This document shows, in pieces, positions 23,888 through 31,233 of a stretch of DNA of 64,000 nt (its first letter is position 1; the number at the start of each line of letters is the position of its first letter). This DNA comes from CAINVV01 sp036508555 (GTDB lineage: Bacteria > Bacteroidota > Bacteroidia > Bacteroidales > Prolixibacteraceae), in assembly GCA_036508555.1 (NCBI GenBank), contig DATCHD010000028.1:1-64000 (forward strand), given 5' to 3'. The position numbers and the translations under genes were made by a program. Below the pieces are notes generated by a model. That model saw only the letters and a program-made list of their open reading frames with translations, was not told where the DNA came from and did not search any database.

Positions 23888-24663
23888 GAGATAATCTGAC
23901 AATTGTGAAGGTCGGTGGAAATGTTGTGGAGGATGAAGCTTCGTTAAAATCCTTGTTAAAAGACTTTTCCCGGATTGCAGGGTATAAGATTCTGGTTCAC
24001 GGCGGAGGTAAAACCGCAACACTACTGTCCGAAAAACTGGGTATTGAAAGTAAATTGGTGGATGGCCGCAGAATCACTGACTTAGAGACGTTGAAGATCG
24101 TTACGATGGTTTATGCCGGACTGGTCAACAAAAATATCGTCGCCGGACTGCAGGCTTTGGGCAACAATGCCATCGGATTAACTGGCGCCGACTTGAACAT
24201 TATCCTTGCCTCAAAGCGTCCGGTTGGTGAAATTGATTATGGCTATGTGGGAGATATAAAATATGTCAACTATCAATCATTGAATGAATTGTTAAATTCT
24301 GGTGCCATACCTGTGATGGCTCCGATCACGCATGACGGTCATGGTCAGTTGTTAAATACGAATGCGGATACGATCGCCTCAGAACTGGCCGTTGCCATGG
24401 GTTTCGATTATGATGTTCGGTTGATTTTCTGTTTTGAAAAGTGCGGAGTCCTTATGAATGAGGCAGATTCATCTTCCAAGATCAGTGAAATCAATCCTGC
24501 ACTCTTCGAACAGTTAAAGAAGGATGGTGTCGTTACCGATGGCATGATCATAAAGTTGTCGGATGGTTTTGCCGCGCTAAACAGGGGTGTAGGTGTGGTG
24601 GTCATCACCAATCCTGCTGGGATATCCGAGGGGTTGAGGGGAACCAGGTTGGTTTTGGAATAG
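23884..24663 (+). CDS. argB: N-acylglutamate kinase
   Basis: A 259-residue amino-acid-kinase family ArgB: VKVGGNVVEDE at the start, LVHGGGKTATLLSEKLGI (about 37-54) for substrate and phosphate binding, NTNADTIASELA (about 159-170) for ATP. It phosphorylates N-acylglutamate (probably N-succinylglutamate here) and is often the arginine-inhibited step. The start overlaps argF' by four bases, so the two are coupled. Confidence 0.94.
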   Translation: MRDNLTIVKVGGNVVEDEASLKSLLKDFSRIAGYKILVHGGGKTATLLSEKLGIESKLVDGRRITDLETLKIVTMVYAGLVNKNIVAGLQALGNNAIGLTGADLNIILASKRPVGEIDYGYVGDIKYVNYQSLNELLNSGAIPVMAPITHDGHGQLLNTNADTIASELAVAMGFDYDVRLIFCFEKCGVLMNEADSSSKISEINPALFEQLKKDGVVTDGMIIKLSDGFAALNRGVGVVVITNPAGISEGLRGTRLVLE

Positions 24664-24683
24664 GCACTTTTAATCTATCGCAA

Positions 24684-25742
24684 ATGAACCCGGTTTATAT
24701 AGAAGATTCCCTTTCGCTCCTGCGTGCCATGATCCGCATTCCCTCCTTGAGTCGTGAGGAGGGAAACGTGGCAACCATGATCAAGGAGTCACTTATCGCT
24801 TGGGGCTATAAACCCTACCGGGAAGCCAACAATGTCTGGATTTTCTCCGCCAATTGGAACGAAGATCTCCCAACGATATTGCTGGATTCCCATGTAGACA
24901 CGGTGCGCCCGGGCAAATCCTGGATTCGGGATCCATTTGGAGCTGAGGTGGTTGATGGAAAACTTTTTGGCCTGGGCAGTAACGATGCAGGCGCTTCCGT
25001 GGTATCACTCTTATGTGCCTTCCGGCATCTGGAACAGAAGCTTCAGCCCTATAACCTGATTTTTTGCGCCAGCGCCGAGGAGGAAGTTTCCGGTTTAAAC
25101 GGAATAGCTTCCGTATTGGAACAATTTGGCAAAATCGATCTCGCGGTAGTTGGGGAGCCCACCCGAATGCAAATGGCCGTAGCGGAAAAGGGCTTAATTA
25201 TTTTGGATTGTGAAGCAAAAGGTAAACCGGGACACGCGGCACGCAACGAAGGTGAAAATGCCATTTACAAGGCGATGGCAGATATCAAAATTTTAACTGA
25301 ATTGTCTTTGCCAAATGAATCTCTCATCCTTGGACCGGTCAAGATAACCGTCACACAGATTGAAGCCGGCACCCAGCACAATGTCGTTCCTGATTCGTGC
25401 AAATTTGTAGTGGATGTAAGGACCAACGAATGTTATTCTAATCAGGAAGTCTACCAGATGATTGATCAGGCGATTGAATCTGAGGTGAAACCAAGATCCT
25501 TCCGGCTAAATTCATCAGGAATCTCCCTGGAGCATCCTTTTGTTCAACGGGGAATCTCCCTTGGACTAACAACTTATGGCTCCCCGACAACCTCCGATCA
25601 GGCAGTAATTCCCTGTACTTCCGTGAAAATCGGTCCGGGCGATTCCGCCCGTTCCCACACAGCCGACGAGTTCATCTACCTCGATGAAATCGAAAAAGGC
25701 GTGGAAATTTATGTTAAGCTGTTGGATCAGCTGGAGATATAA
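24684..25742 (+). CDS. argE: M20 peptidase family deacylase (N-acylcitrulline deacylase)
   Basis: A 352-residue M20 metallohydrolase with metal-site motifs LLDSHVDTVRPG (about 72-83), GLGSNDAGASVVS (about 97-109) and SAEEEVSG (about 132-139), plus the Bacterial_exopeptidase dimerisation insert (KGKPGHAARNEGENAI). Closing the operon with a succinyl-type ArgF' means it most likely removes the succinyl group from N-succinylcitrulline; deacetylation of other substrates is possible. Its last 29 bases overlap the convergent DUF4494 gene. Confidence 0.88.
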   Translation: MNPVYIEDSLSLLRAMIRIPSLSREEGNVATMIKESLIAWGYKPYREANNVWIFSANWNEDLPTILLDSHVDTVRPGKSWIRDPFGAEVVDGKLFGLGSNDAGASVVSLLCAFRHLEQKLQPYNLIFCASAEEEVSGLNGIASVLEQFGKIDLAVVGEPTRMQMAVAEKGLIILDCEAKGKPGHAARNEGENAIYKAMADIKILTELSLPNESLILGPVKITVTQIEAGTQHNVVPDSCKFVVDVRTNECYSNQEVYQMIDQAIESEVKPRSFRLNSSGISLEHPFVQRGISLGLTTYGSPTTSDQAVIPCTSVKIGPGDSARSHTADEFIYLDEIEKGVEIYVKLLDQLEI

Positions 25743-26247
25743 AGTCTCCTTCTTCACCTTCATCCAGCGGAATATCTCCATTGATGATTTTGGTGAAATT
25801 TTCGGGAATTTTTTGTGCTTCCGGAATGTATGGGAAGACATCCACAATTGGACTCTCCGTGATGCCGCTGATCTCGAAATCGGCCATCATCCCTTTCATG
25901 GCCTCGATAATCTGATCGTAGGCGTTCCTGACGGTATTGGAGAAAACCAACACAAACTGGCTCACCCGCTTCTCTTTTCCATTCTCCTCATCGAAGGTGA
26001 TGAAGGTGACCTTGGCCTTGTACCAGCGGTCGCCCGTTTCAGAAGGTATGATCTCTGCCAGATTGGTTCTCGAAATTCTCGTAACAGAGAATTCGCCACT
26101 CACCATGGAAACCAGCTCCTTGTAAATTCGTGTTTCAGCTTCTGTAAAGGAGACTGCATCGAGCAGATAGGTCTCGCTCACTTTCTTTTCGCGGCCATCT
26201 TCACCCATCTTGGAGTATTTCGCCGTACATTCAAACCAGGTATTCAT
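25714..26247 (-). CDS. DUF4494 domain-containing protein
   Basis: A 177-residue protein of the DUF4494 family, seen mainly in Bacteroidota. It has the conserved start WFECTAKYSKMGEDGREKKV, the central DRWYKAKVTFITFDEENGKE and a long acidic C-terminus. It has no signal peptide or membrane segment, so it is presumably cytosolic. The function is unknown. It converges on argE, overlapping 29 bp of its 3' end. Confidence 0.85.
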   Translation of the reverse strand: MNTWFECTAKYSKMGEDGREKKVSETYLLDAVSFTEAETRIYKELVSMVSGEFSVTRISRTNLAEIIPSETGDRWYKAKVTFITFDEENGKEKRVSQFVLVFSNTVRNAYDQIIEAMKGMMADFEISGITESPIVDVFPYIPEAQKIPENFTKIINGDIPLDEGEEGDFISPADPTA

Positions 26248-26281
26248 AATTGGGAAATGTGCTAATATGCTAATGTGCTAA

Positions 26282-26452
26282 TTATTTCAGGACTTCATCA
26301 AGTTTGCTTTTAATCAGCCTGCCCCAGATACGGTAACCATCCCGGTTGAGGTGGAGGTGATCTTCGCGGAAGAGTTCATCGAAAGTCTCAACAACGGATA
26401 GCTCTTTTTCATGGTGATTTTGTTGGTGAATCAGGAAGGCAAAGTAAGAAAA
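26282..26452 (-). pseudogene. C-terminal fragment of a GDSL/SGNH hydrolase
   Basis: The frame between a TAA at about 26453 and TAA at 26282 encodes 56 residues ending ETFDELFREDHLHLNRDGYR then IWGRLIKSKLDEVLK. The D-x-x-H in EDHLHLN is the catalytic Asp-His block of SGNH esterases, followed by the usual terminal helix. The first three quarters of the gene are missing, apparently lost at the junction with rimO. Confidence 0.6.
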
Positions 26453-27742
26453 TTAAACGATTTCGCCATAAAGGTCAAACTCTTCGGCATCAGCAATTTT
26501 CACATTGTATAAGCTTCCGATCTTAATATTTTCGCCGTTTACCATCACTTCACAGTCGACTTCAGGCGAGTCAAATTCGGTGCGGCCGACAAAATACTCC
26601 TCTTCCTTACGGTCGATAATCACCTTCAGCACGAACCCAATTTTAGCACGGTTGATGTCAAGTGCTATCTCCTGCTGGATGGCCATGATCTCTGCAGCCC
26701 TGGATTGCTTAACATCCTGTGGTATTGAATCTTCATAAGTCTCACCTGCATAGGTATCTTCTTCGTGCGAGTAGGGGAATACACCCAGTCTCTCGAATCT
26801 CATCTCCCTGACGAATGACTTCAGTTCCTCAAAATCCTGTTCGGTTTCACCGGGATGTCCCACTAGCAGCGTAGTTCGGATATGGATGCCCGGAACTTCT
26901 TCCCGGATCCTTTTGATCAATGCGATGGTCTCCTCTTTGGTGATATTGCGCCGCATCAGCTTCAGTAGGTTATCGCTGCAATGTTGAAAAGCAATATCGA
27001 GGTATCGGGCAACATTTTTATTTTCGCGAATCACCGGTAGGAGGTCGAAAGGGAATTTGGCAGGGTAGGCGTAATGCAGCCGGATCCATTCGATTCCGGG
27101 GATGGAGGCCAGCCGACGTGTGAGTTCTGCCAGTTTATGTTCTTTGTAAAGATCTATGCCATAATAGGATAGGTCCTGGGCAATCACCAGCAGCTCCTTG
27201 ACTCCCTGGCCGGCAAGTATGGTTGCTTCTTCCACAAGCTCTTCCATGGGAATAGACTTGTGCTTGCCCGTCATCCGCGGGATGGCGCAATAAGAACAAT
27301 GCCGGTCGCAGCCTTCGGATATTTTCAGGTAAGCGAAGTGAGGGGGTGTAGTCTGGTAACGCTGGTGGGAGAGGCTCATCTTGTAATCGGCCTTCAGATC
27401 TTCCACCATCTTTTTGACCTGAAACTTCCCGTAAAAACCATCCACCTCAGGTATTTCAGCGATTAAATCGTCTTTGTATCGTTCTGTTAAACAGCCGAAT
27501 ACGAATATTTTATCTATTTCTCCCCTGTTTTTGGCTTCGACAAATTCCAGGATAGAATTGATCGATTCTTCCTTCGCATCCAGAATAAAACCACAGGTAT
27601 TGATGGCCACAATTCGGGCATCCGCTGGACCTCCGTCATGCACCACCTGGTAGCCGTTGGCCGCCATCTGCGAAAGGAAAAGCTCCGAATCCACCAGGTT
27701 CTTGGAGCAGCCCATCGTGACGACGTTGATAGTTTTAGACAT
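26453..27742 (-). CDS. rimO: Ribosomal protein S12 methylthiotransferase RimO
   Basis: A 429-residue radical-SAM enzyme: UPF0004 N-terminal domain (TMGCSKNLVDSELFL, with CGF and FGCLTERY Cys motifs), the CDRHCSYCAIPRMTGKH cluster-binding motif (C-x3-C-x2-C), and a C-terminal TRAM domain. It methylthiolates a conserved Asp of ribosomal protein S12. The ATG at 27740-27742 is used because MSKTINVVTMGC is the family start; the longer frame runs back into a REP element. It follows ftsY, a usual neighbour in the phylum. Confidence 0.95.
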   Translation of the reverse strand: MSKTINVVTMGCSKNLVDSELFLSQMAANGYQVVHDGGPADARIVAINTCGFILDAKEESINSILEFVEAKNRGEIDKIFVFGCLTERYKDDLIAEIPEVDGFYGKFQVKKMVEDLKADYKMSLSHQRYQTTPPHFAYLKISEGCDRHCSYCAIPRMTGKHKSIPMEELVEEATILAGQGVKELLVIAQDLSYYGIDLYKEHKLAELTRRLASIPGIEWIRLHYAYPAKFPFDLLPVIRENKNVARYLDIAFQHCSDNLLKLMRRNITKEETIALIKRIREEVPGIHIRTTLLVGHPGETEQDFEELKSFVREMRFERLGVFPYSHEEDTYAGETYEDSIPQDVKQSRAAEIMAIQQEIALDINRAKIGFVLKVIIDRKEEEYFVGRTEFDSPEVDCEVMVNGENIKIGSLYNVKIADAEEFDLYGEIV

Positions 27743-27770
27743 ATAAGAATTTACTGATGCTCTGATGCTC

Positions 27771-27835
27771 CCCCTCGTTTGCAACGAGGGGGTAGGAATC
27801 TACGAATACGTTATCCCTCGTTACAAACGAGGGAT
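27771..27835. repeat. Two REP-like palindromes between ftsY and rimO
   Basis: CCCCTCGTTTGCAACGAGGGG (one base over twenty, at 27771-27791) and an ATCCCTCGTT/AACGAGGGAT copy (27813-27835), members of the family at 14645, 16743 and 58118. Confidence 0.9.
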
Positions 27836-27852
27836 AGCAGAGATAGCGCACA

Positions 27853-28800
27853 TTATTTAAACAACGAATCAACGAATTCTGTTCGGTTGAAAATTTGCAA
27901 ATCATCCAGTCCTTCGCCAATACCAATATATTTGACAGGAATCTTAAACTGATCCGAAATGCCGATCACTACGCCACCTTTTGCCGTGCCATCTAACTTG
28001 GTAAGCGCCAGCGCTGTTACTTCCGTAGTCAGTGTAAATTGTTTGGCCTGCTCGAAGGCATTCTGTCCGGTAGAGCCATCCAGCACCAGCAAGACCTCAT
28101 CCGGCGCATCCGGGAAGACTTTTTGCATCACCTTCTTGACCTTCGAGAGCTCATTCATCAGGTTGATCTTGTTATGCAGCCTGCCTGCCGTATCGATAAT
28201 CACCACATCTGCGTTGGACGCCTTGGCCGAAAGCAACGTGTCGTAAGCCACAGAAGCCGGATCGGAACCCATTTGCTGTCTGACGATCGGTACTCCTACG
28301 CGGTCGGCCCAGATCTGAAGCTGATCGATAGCAGCGGCGCGGAAAGTATCCGCTGCTCCGAGGATCACCGATTTTCCGGCGGCCTTGAACTGATAAGCCA
28401 GCTTGCCGATGGTGGTGGTCTTGCCGACACCATTCACGCCGACGACTAGTATGACATATGGATTTCCAGTCTTGGGAAGGTTAAAATCCGCCACCTCGGC
28501 AGAATTGTTCTCGGCTAACAATGCTGCGATTTCACCGCGCAGGATGCCGTTCAGTTCTGAGGTTCCTACATATTTATCACGCAAAACTCTCTCCTCAATC
28601 CGCTTGATGATCTTTAGCGTCGTATTCACACCTACATCAGCCGAGATAAGAATCTCTTCCAGACTGTCGAGTACTTCGTCGTCTACCTTCGTTTTGCCAA
28701 TGACAGCACGCGAAAGCTTAGAGAAAACACTCTCTTTTGTCTTCTCAAGACCTTTATCGAGACTCTCTTTTTTTGATTTTGTAAAACTGAAGATACCCAT
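27853..28800 (-). CDS. ftsY: Signal recognition particle receptor FtsY
   Basis: A 315-residue FtsY with a short N-terminal region and the NG domain: GVNGVGKTTTIGKLA (P-loop), DTFRAAAIDQL, DTAGRLHNK and TKLDGTAKGG are the G motifs. It docks ribosome-SRP complexes at the membrane. Start ATG at 28800 (MGIFSFTKSKK); an upstream TTG would add two residues. It is downstream of rpmB, rpmG and a DUF4295 gene, a conserved order in Bacteroidota. Confidence 0.96.
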   Translation of the reverse strand: MGIFSFTKSKKESLDKGLEKTKESVFSKLSRAVIGKTKVDDEVLDSLEEILISADVGVNTTLKIIKRIEERVLRDKYVGTSELNGILRGEIAALLAENNSAEVADFNLPKTGNPYVILVVGVNGVGKTTTIGKLAYQFKAAGKSVILGAADTFRAAAIDQLQIWADRVGVPIVRQQMGSDPASVAYDTLLSAKASNADVVIIDTAGRLHNKINLMNELSKVKKVMQKVFPDAPDEVLLVLDGSTGQNAFEQAKQFTLTTEVTALALTKLDGTAKGGVVIGISDQFKIPVKYIGIGEGLDDLQIFNRTEFVDSLFK

Positions 28801-28875
28801 TGTCAAATTGTTTTTAAAAAAAGAAAGCTCTCATCAGACTGACGAAAGCTTACTTCAAATATTTTTAAGTATCAA

Positions 28876-29031
28876 TTACTTTTTGGCAAAATAATCTTTT
28901 ACCATTTCGTTGGGAACAATTTCCTCAACAAAAGTATACGCACCGGATTTTTCCGATTTAACCATTCTGATAACCTTGGAATATGCTTTCCCGGCACCTT
29001 TCTGAAGTGATGCAACTACTTTCTTTGCCAT
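28876..29031 (-). CDS. DUF4295 family protein (51 residues)
   Basis: A short basic protein, MAKKVVASLQKGAGKAYSKV then IRMVKSEKSGAYTFVEEIVP, ending EMVKDYFAKK. It matches the DUF4295 family found between rpmG and ftsY in Bacteroidota and is probably ribosome-associated given its size, charge and neighbours, though that is inference. It ends 76 bp before ftsY and starts 7 bp after rpmG. AAAA-rich DNA upstream of the start stands in for a ribosome binding site. Confidence 0.88.
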   Translation of the reverse strand: MAKKVVASLQKGAGKAYSKVIRMVKSEKSGAYTFVEEIVPNEMVKDYFAKK

Positions 29032-29038
29032 AACTCAA

Positions 29039-29221
29039 TTATTTTATTTCGCGGTGTACGGTGACACGCTTCAAAATTGGATTGTATTTTTTTAGTTCGA
29101 GGCGCTCCGGTGTGTTTTTCCGGTTCTTTTTTGTCACATACCTGGATGTTCCCGGCAGGCCGCTAGCCTTGTGCTCGGTACATTCAAGAATTACCTGTTG
29201 TCTGCCACCTTTCTTAGCCAT
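29039..29221 (-). CDS. rpmG: 50S ribosomal protein L33
   Basis: A 60-residue L33: GRQQVILECTEHKASGLPGT, then RYVTKKNRKNTPERLELKKY and a basic end. It has one Cys only, so this is the form without the four-Cys zinc site. It is in an operon with rpmB, 12 bp apart. Confidence 0.96.
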   Translation of the reverse strand: MAKKGGRQQVILECTEHKASGLPGTSRYVTKKNRKNTPERLELKKYNPILKRVTVHREIK

Positions 29222-29233
29222 TGTTCAGTCCTG

Positions 29234-29476
29234 TTAAAAATTATCAATGAAGCCTTTTGCTTTCGCCTTTTTCAAGGTTACATTCAGGCCGTTTTTATTT
29301 ATTGTCCTCAACCCGGCGGCTGACACATTCAGTTTGATCCAACGGTCTTCTTCCGGCAGATAAAACCTTTTGGCGAAAATATTCACCATAAATTTCCTTT
29401 TGGTTCTCCGCTTTGAATGAGAAACGTTGTTCCCAACCATCACTTTTTTACCTGTAATCTGACAAACTCTAGACAT
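29234..29476 (-). CDS. rpmB: 50S ribosomal protein L28
   Basis: An 80-residue L28 with CQITGKKVMVGNNVSHSKRR and TKRKFMVNIFAKRFYLPEED, and the terminal AAGLRTINKNGL region. It is the first gene of the rpmB-rpmG-DUF4295-ftsY-rimO unit, driven by a consensus-like promoter 47 bp upstream. Confidence 0.97.
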   Translation of the reverse strand: MSRVCQITGKKVMVGNNVSHSKRRTKRKFMVNIFAKRFYLPEEDRWIKLNVSAAGLRTINKNGLNVTLKKAKAKGFIDNF

Positions 29477-29522
29477 TATGCTTATTTATTAATCTTCTGT
29501 ACTGCTTTTTTTAAACAGTGTG

Positions 29523-29554
29523 CAAAGTAACTACTTTTTGTTTTAATTATCAAA
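29523..29554 (-). promoter_or_regulatory. rpmB operon promoter
   Basis: Minus strand: TTTG (29554-29551), 20 bp, then TTACTTTG (29530-29523), one base from the -7 consensus. Confidence 0.6.
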
Positions 29555-29610
29555 CATTGCATCAAATTTTATTCTAAGTTTTTTCGCTCGAAAATTACTC
29601 TCGTTTTAAC

Positions 29611-29618
29611 TACATTTG
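29611..29618 (+). promoter_or_regulatory. -7 box of the CPBP protease gene
   Basis: TACATTTG fits TAnnTTTG exactly. Its last three bases are the TTG that would start the longest frame, so that TTG lies upstream of the expected transcript start and is unlikely to be used. Confidence 0.5.
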
Positions 29619-29639
29619 AATGGTTTTAACGTACTGAAT

Positions 29640-30452
29640 GTGGTGAAAACAACCGTAAAATATTATCCTACGTTTTGGCAGGCAGTCAACCTGATCGTAC
29701 TCTATACCTTTCTGCAATCGATCATCGACTTCCCGCTGGCACTGTACGATTATCAAAATGGAACAGACTGGTTACAAGAGCCTTTGCTTAAATTGCCGAT
29801 ATTTTTTGGCACCACTTTCGTGATTCTTTTTCTCGGAACCCGCTTTTCCGGCTTACCCTACCGGGAAATCTATCCAATGAAACTTTTTCACTGGCTCAAC
29901 ATCCCTGTGATCTTAATCTCCTTGTTTGGCCTGCAGTTTTTTATGAATGAAATCTCGATGAATGTCGACAAGCTATTGCCTCCGCCTCCCTGGTTTATGG
30001 AACTCTTTAATAAAATCTTCGATTCGGATTTCGGTATTTGGGGAGGAATTTTCAGGGTAGTTATTCTTGCACCAATCGTTGAGGAACTCATATTTAGAGG
30101 CATCATCTTTTCAGGATTTCAAAGGAACTATCACGCATTCTGGGCCATTTTCTTCTCCGCCCTGCTGTTCGCACTCTTTCACTTGAATCCCTGGCAGCTC
30201 GGTCCGACCTTCCTGCTTGGATTGATTCTGGGATGGGTCAGATTACAGACCGGATCCCTTCTGGCAGCCATATTCACCCATGCCCTGCACAACGGAATGA
30301 TCTTCCTGATTGTTTCCCTGAAAACAGACCTGGCAGCATATTTATTGCCAAACAGTAAAGTAATATGTTATGAAATTTGTCTTACTATTCTGGTGTTTGG
30401 GGCACTCCTTATCTATTACATCAACAACAAACAAAAAAAAATTACCTTATGA
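29640..30452 (+). CDS. CPBP family intramembrane metalloprotease
   Basis: A membrane protein of about 270 residues with seven or so hydrophobic helices and the three CPBP (Abi) motifs: EELIFRG, FALFHLNP, and HALHNG, which supply the Glu and His residues for metal binding in the bilayer. Relatives are Rce1-type proteases; some bacterial members act in bacteriocin immunity, but the target is unknown. A GTG at 29640 is chosen because the TTG giving the longest frame overlaps a -7 box; GTG at 29643 is equally possible. Confidence 0.82.
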   Translation: MVKTTVKYYPTFWQAVNLIVLYTFLQSIIDFPLALYDYQNGTDWLQEPLLKLPIFFGTTFVILFLGTRFSGLPYREIYPMKLFHWLNIPVILISLFGLQFFMNEISMNVDKLLPPPPWFMELFNKIFDSDFGIWGGIFRVVILAPIVEELIFRGIIFSGFQRNYHAFWAIFFSALLFALFHLNPWQLGPTFLLGLILGWVRLQTGSLLAAIFTHALHNGMIFLIVSLKTDLAAYLLPNSKVICYEICLTILVFGALLIYYINNKQKKITL

Positions 30453-30533
30453 AGAAAGGTTTTATCCTATTTGATGGTTCTATTATTTTTAATCTCAGCC
30501 CAGTTTGGACAAGCCCAAAACACTATGGAATAA
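30449..30533 (+). pseudogene. Signal-peptide remnant of an exported protein, frameshifted
   Basis: ATG at 30449, overlapping the protease stop, gives MKKGFILF; one frame over, ATG at 30474 gives MVLLFLISAQFGQAQNTME then stop. Put together they read like a Bacteroidota signal peptide (K-rich start, hydrophobic core, QAQ cleavage site). The mature protein is missing. Only a short gap separates it from the HD gene. Confidence 0.35.
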
Positions 30534-30546
30534 AATATATATTATT

Positions 30547-31122
30547 ATGGAAAAAATTCCTTCCAGGACAGAGGCTTTCGACCTCTTATGTGAATACAAC
30601 CAGCAGGACAGTCTGATTCGTCACGGATTGGCTGTTGAGGCTGTCATGCGCCATTTTGCAGAACAATCCGGCAAGGATGTTGAAAAATGGGGCGTCATCG
30701 GATTATGTCATGATCTTGATTATGAGAAGTATCCGGAACAGCACTGCACCATGACCAGGAAAATTCTGGAGCAACACAACTGGCCGGAAAAATATATTAG
30801 AGCTATTGTGAGTCATGGCTGGGGACTCTGTTCTGAAGTCGAACCCATCGAATACCTGGAAAAAGTCCTTTTCGCAACAGACGAGCTCACCGGATTGATC
30901 ACCGCTTGTGTGTATGTGAGACCCTCCAGGAGTGTTCTGGATCTGACCACCAAATCCGTCATGAAGAAATGGAACACCCGTGCTTTTGCCGCCGGCGCCA
31001 ATCGTGATGTGATTACCAAAGGTGCGGAAATGCTGGGCATAACCGTTGAAGAGCTTATCGGTGAGACCATTGTGGCGATGCAAAAGGGGGCAGATCAGAT
31101 TGGTCTCAGAGGAGAACTCTGA
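30547..31122 (+). CDS. HD domain hydrolase
   Basis: A 191-residue cytosolic HD-domain protein: RHGLAVEAVMRHFAE, then LCHDLDYEKYPEQH (the HD pair) and IVSHGWG, which provide the metal ligands. Such proteins cleave phosphoester bonds in nucleotides or related compounds. The family with LDYEKYPE is common and uncharacterised. The ATG at 30547 is used in place of an upstream in-frame ATG because MEKIPSRTEAFDLL matches the usual family start. Confidence 0.82.
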   Translation: MEKIPSRTEAFDLLCEYNQQDSLIRHGLAVEAVMRHFAEQSGKDVEKWGVIGLCHDLDYEKYPEQHCTMTRKILEQHNWPEKYIRAIVSHGWGLCSEVEPIEYLEKVLFATDELTGLITACVYVRPSRSVLDLTTKSVMKKWNTRAFAAGANRDVITKGAEMLGITVEELIGETIVAMQKGADQIGLRGEL

Positions 31123-31233
31123 AATTATTATTCAGCGAGCAATCGAGGATAAAATTCATTTTTTTCTACGAGCAATTTTGTTATTATTGTCAGACAGATA
31201 GTCTGTTAACTTATTAAAAATCAAAATTAGATC

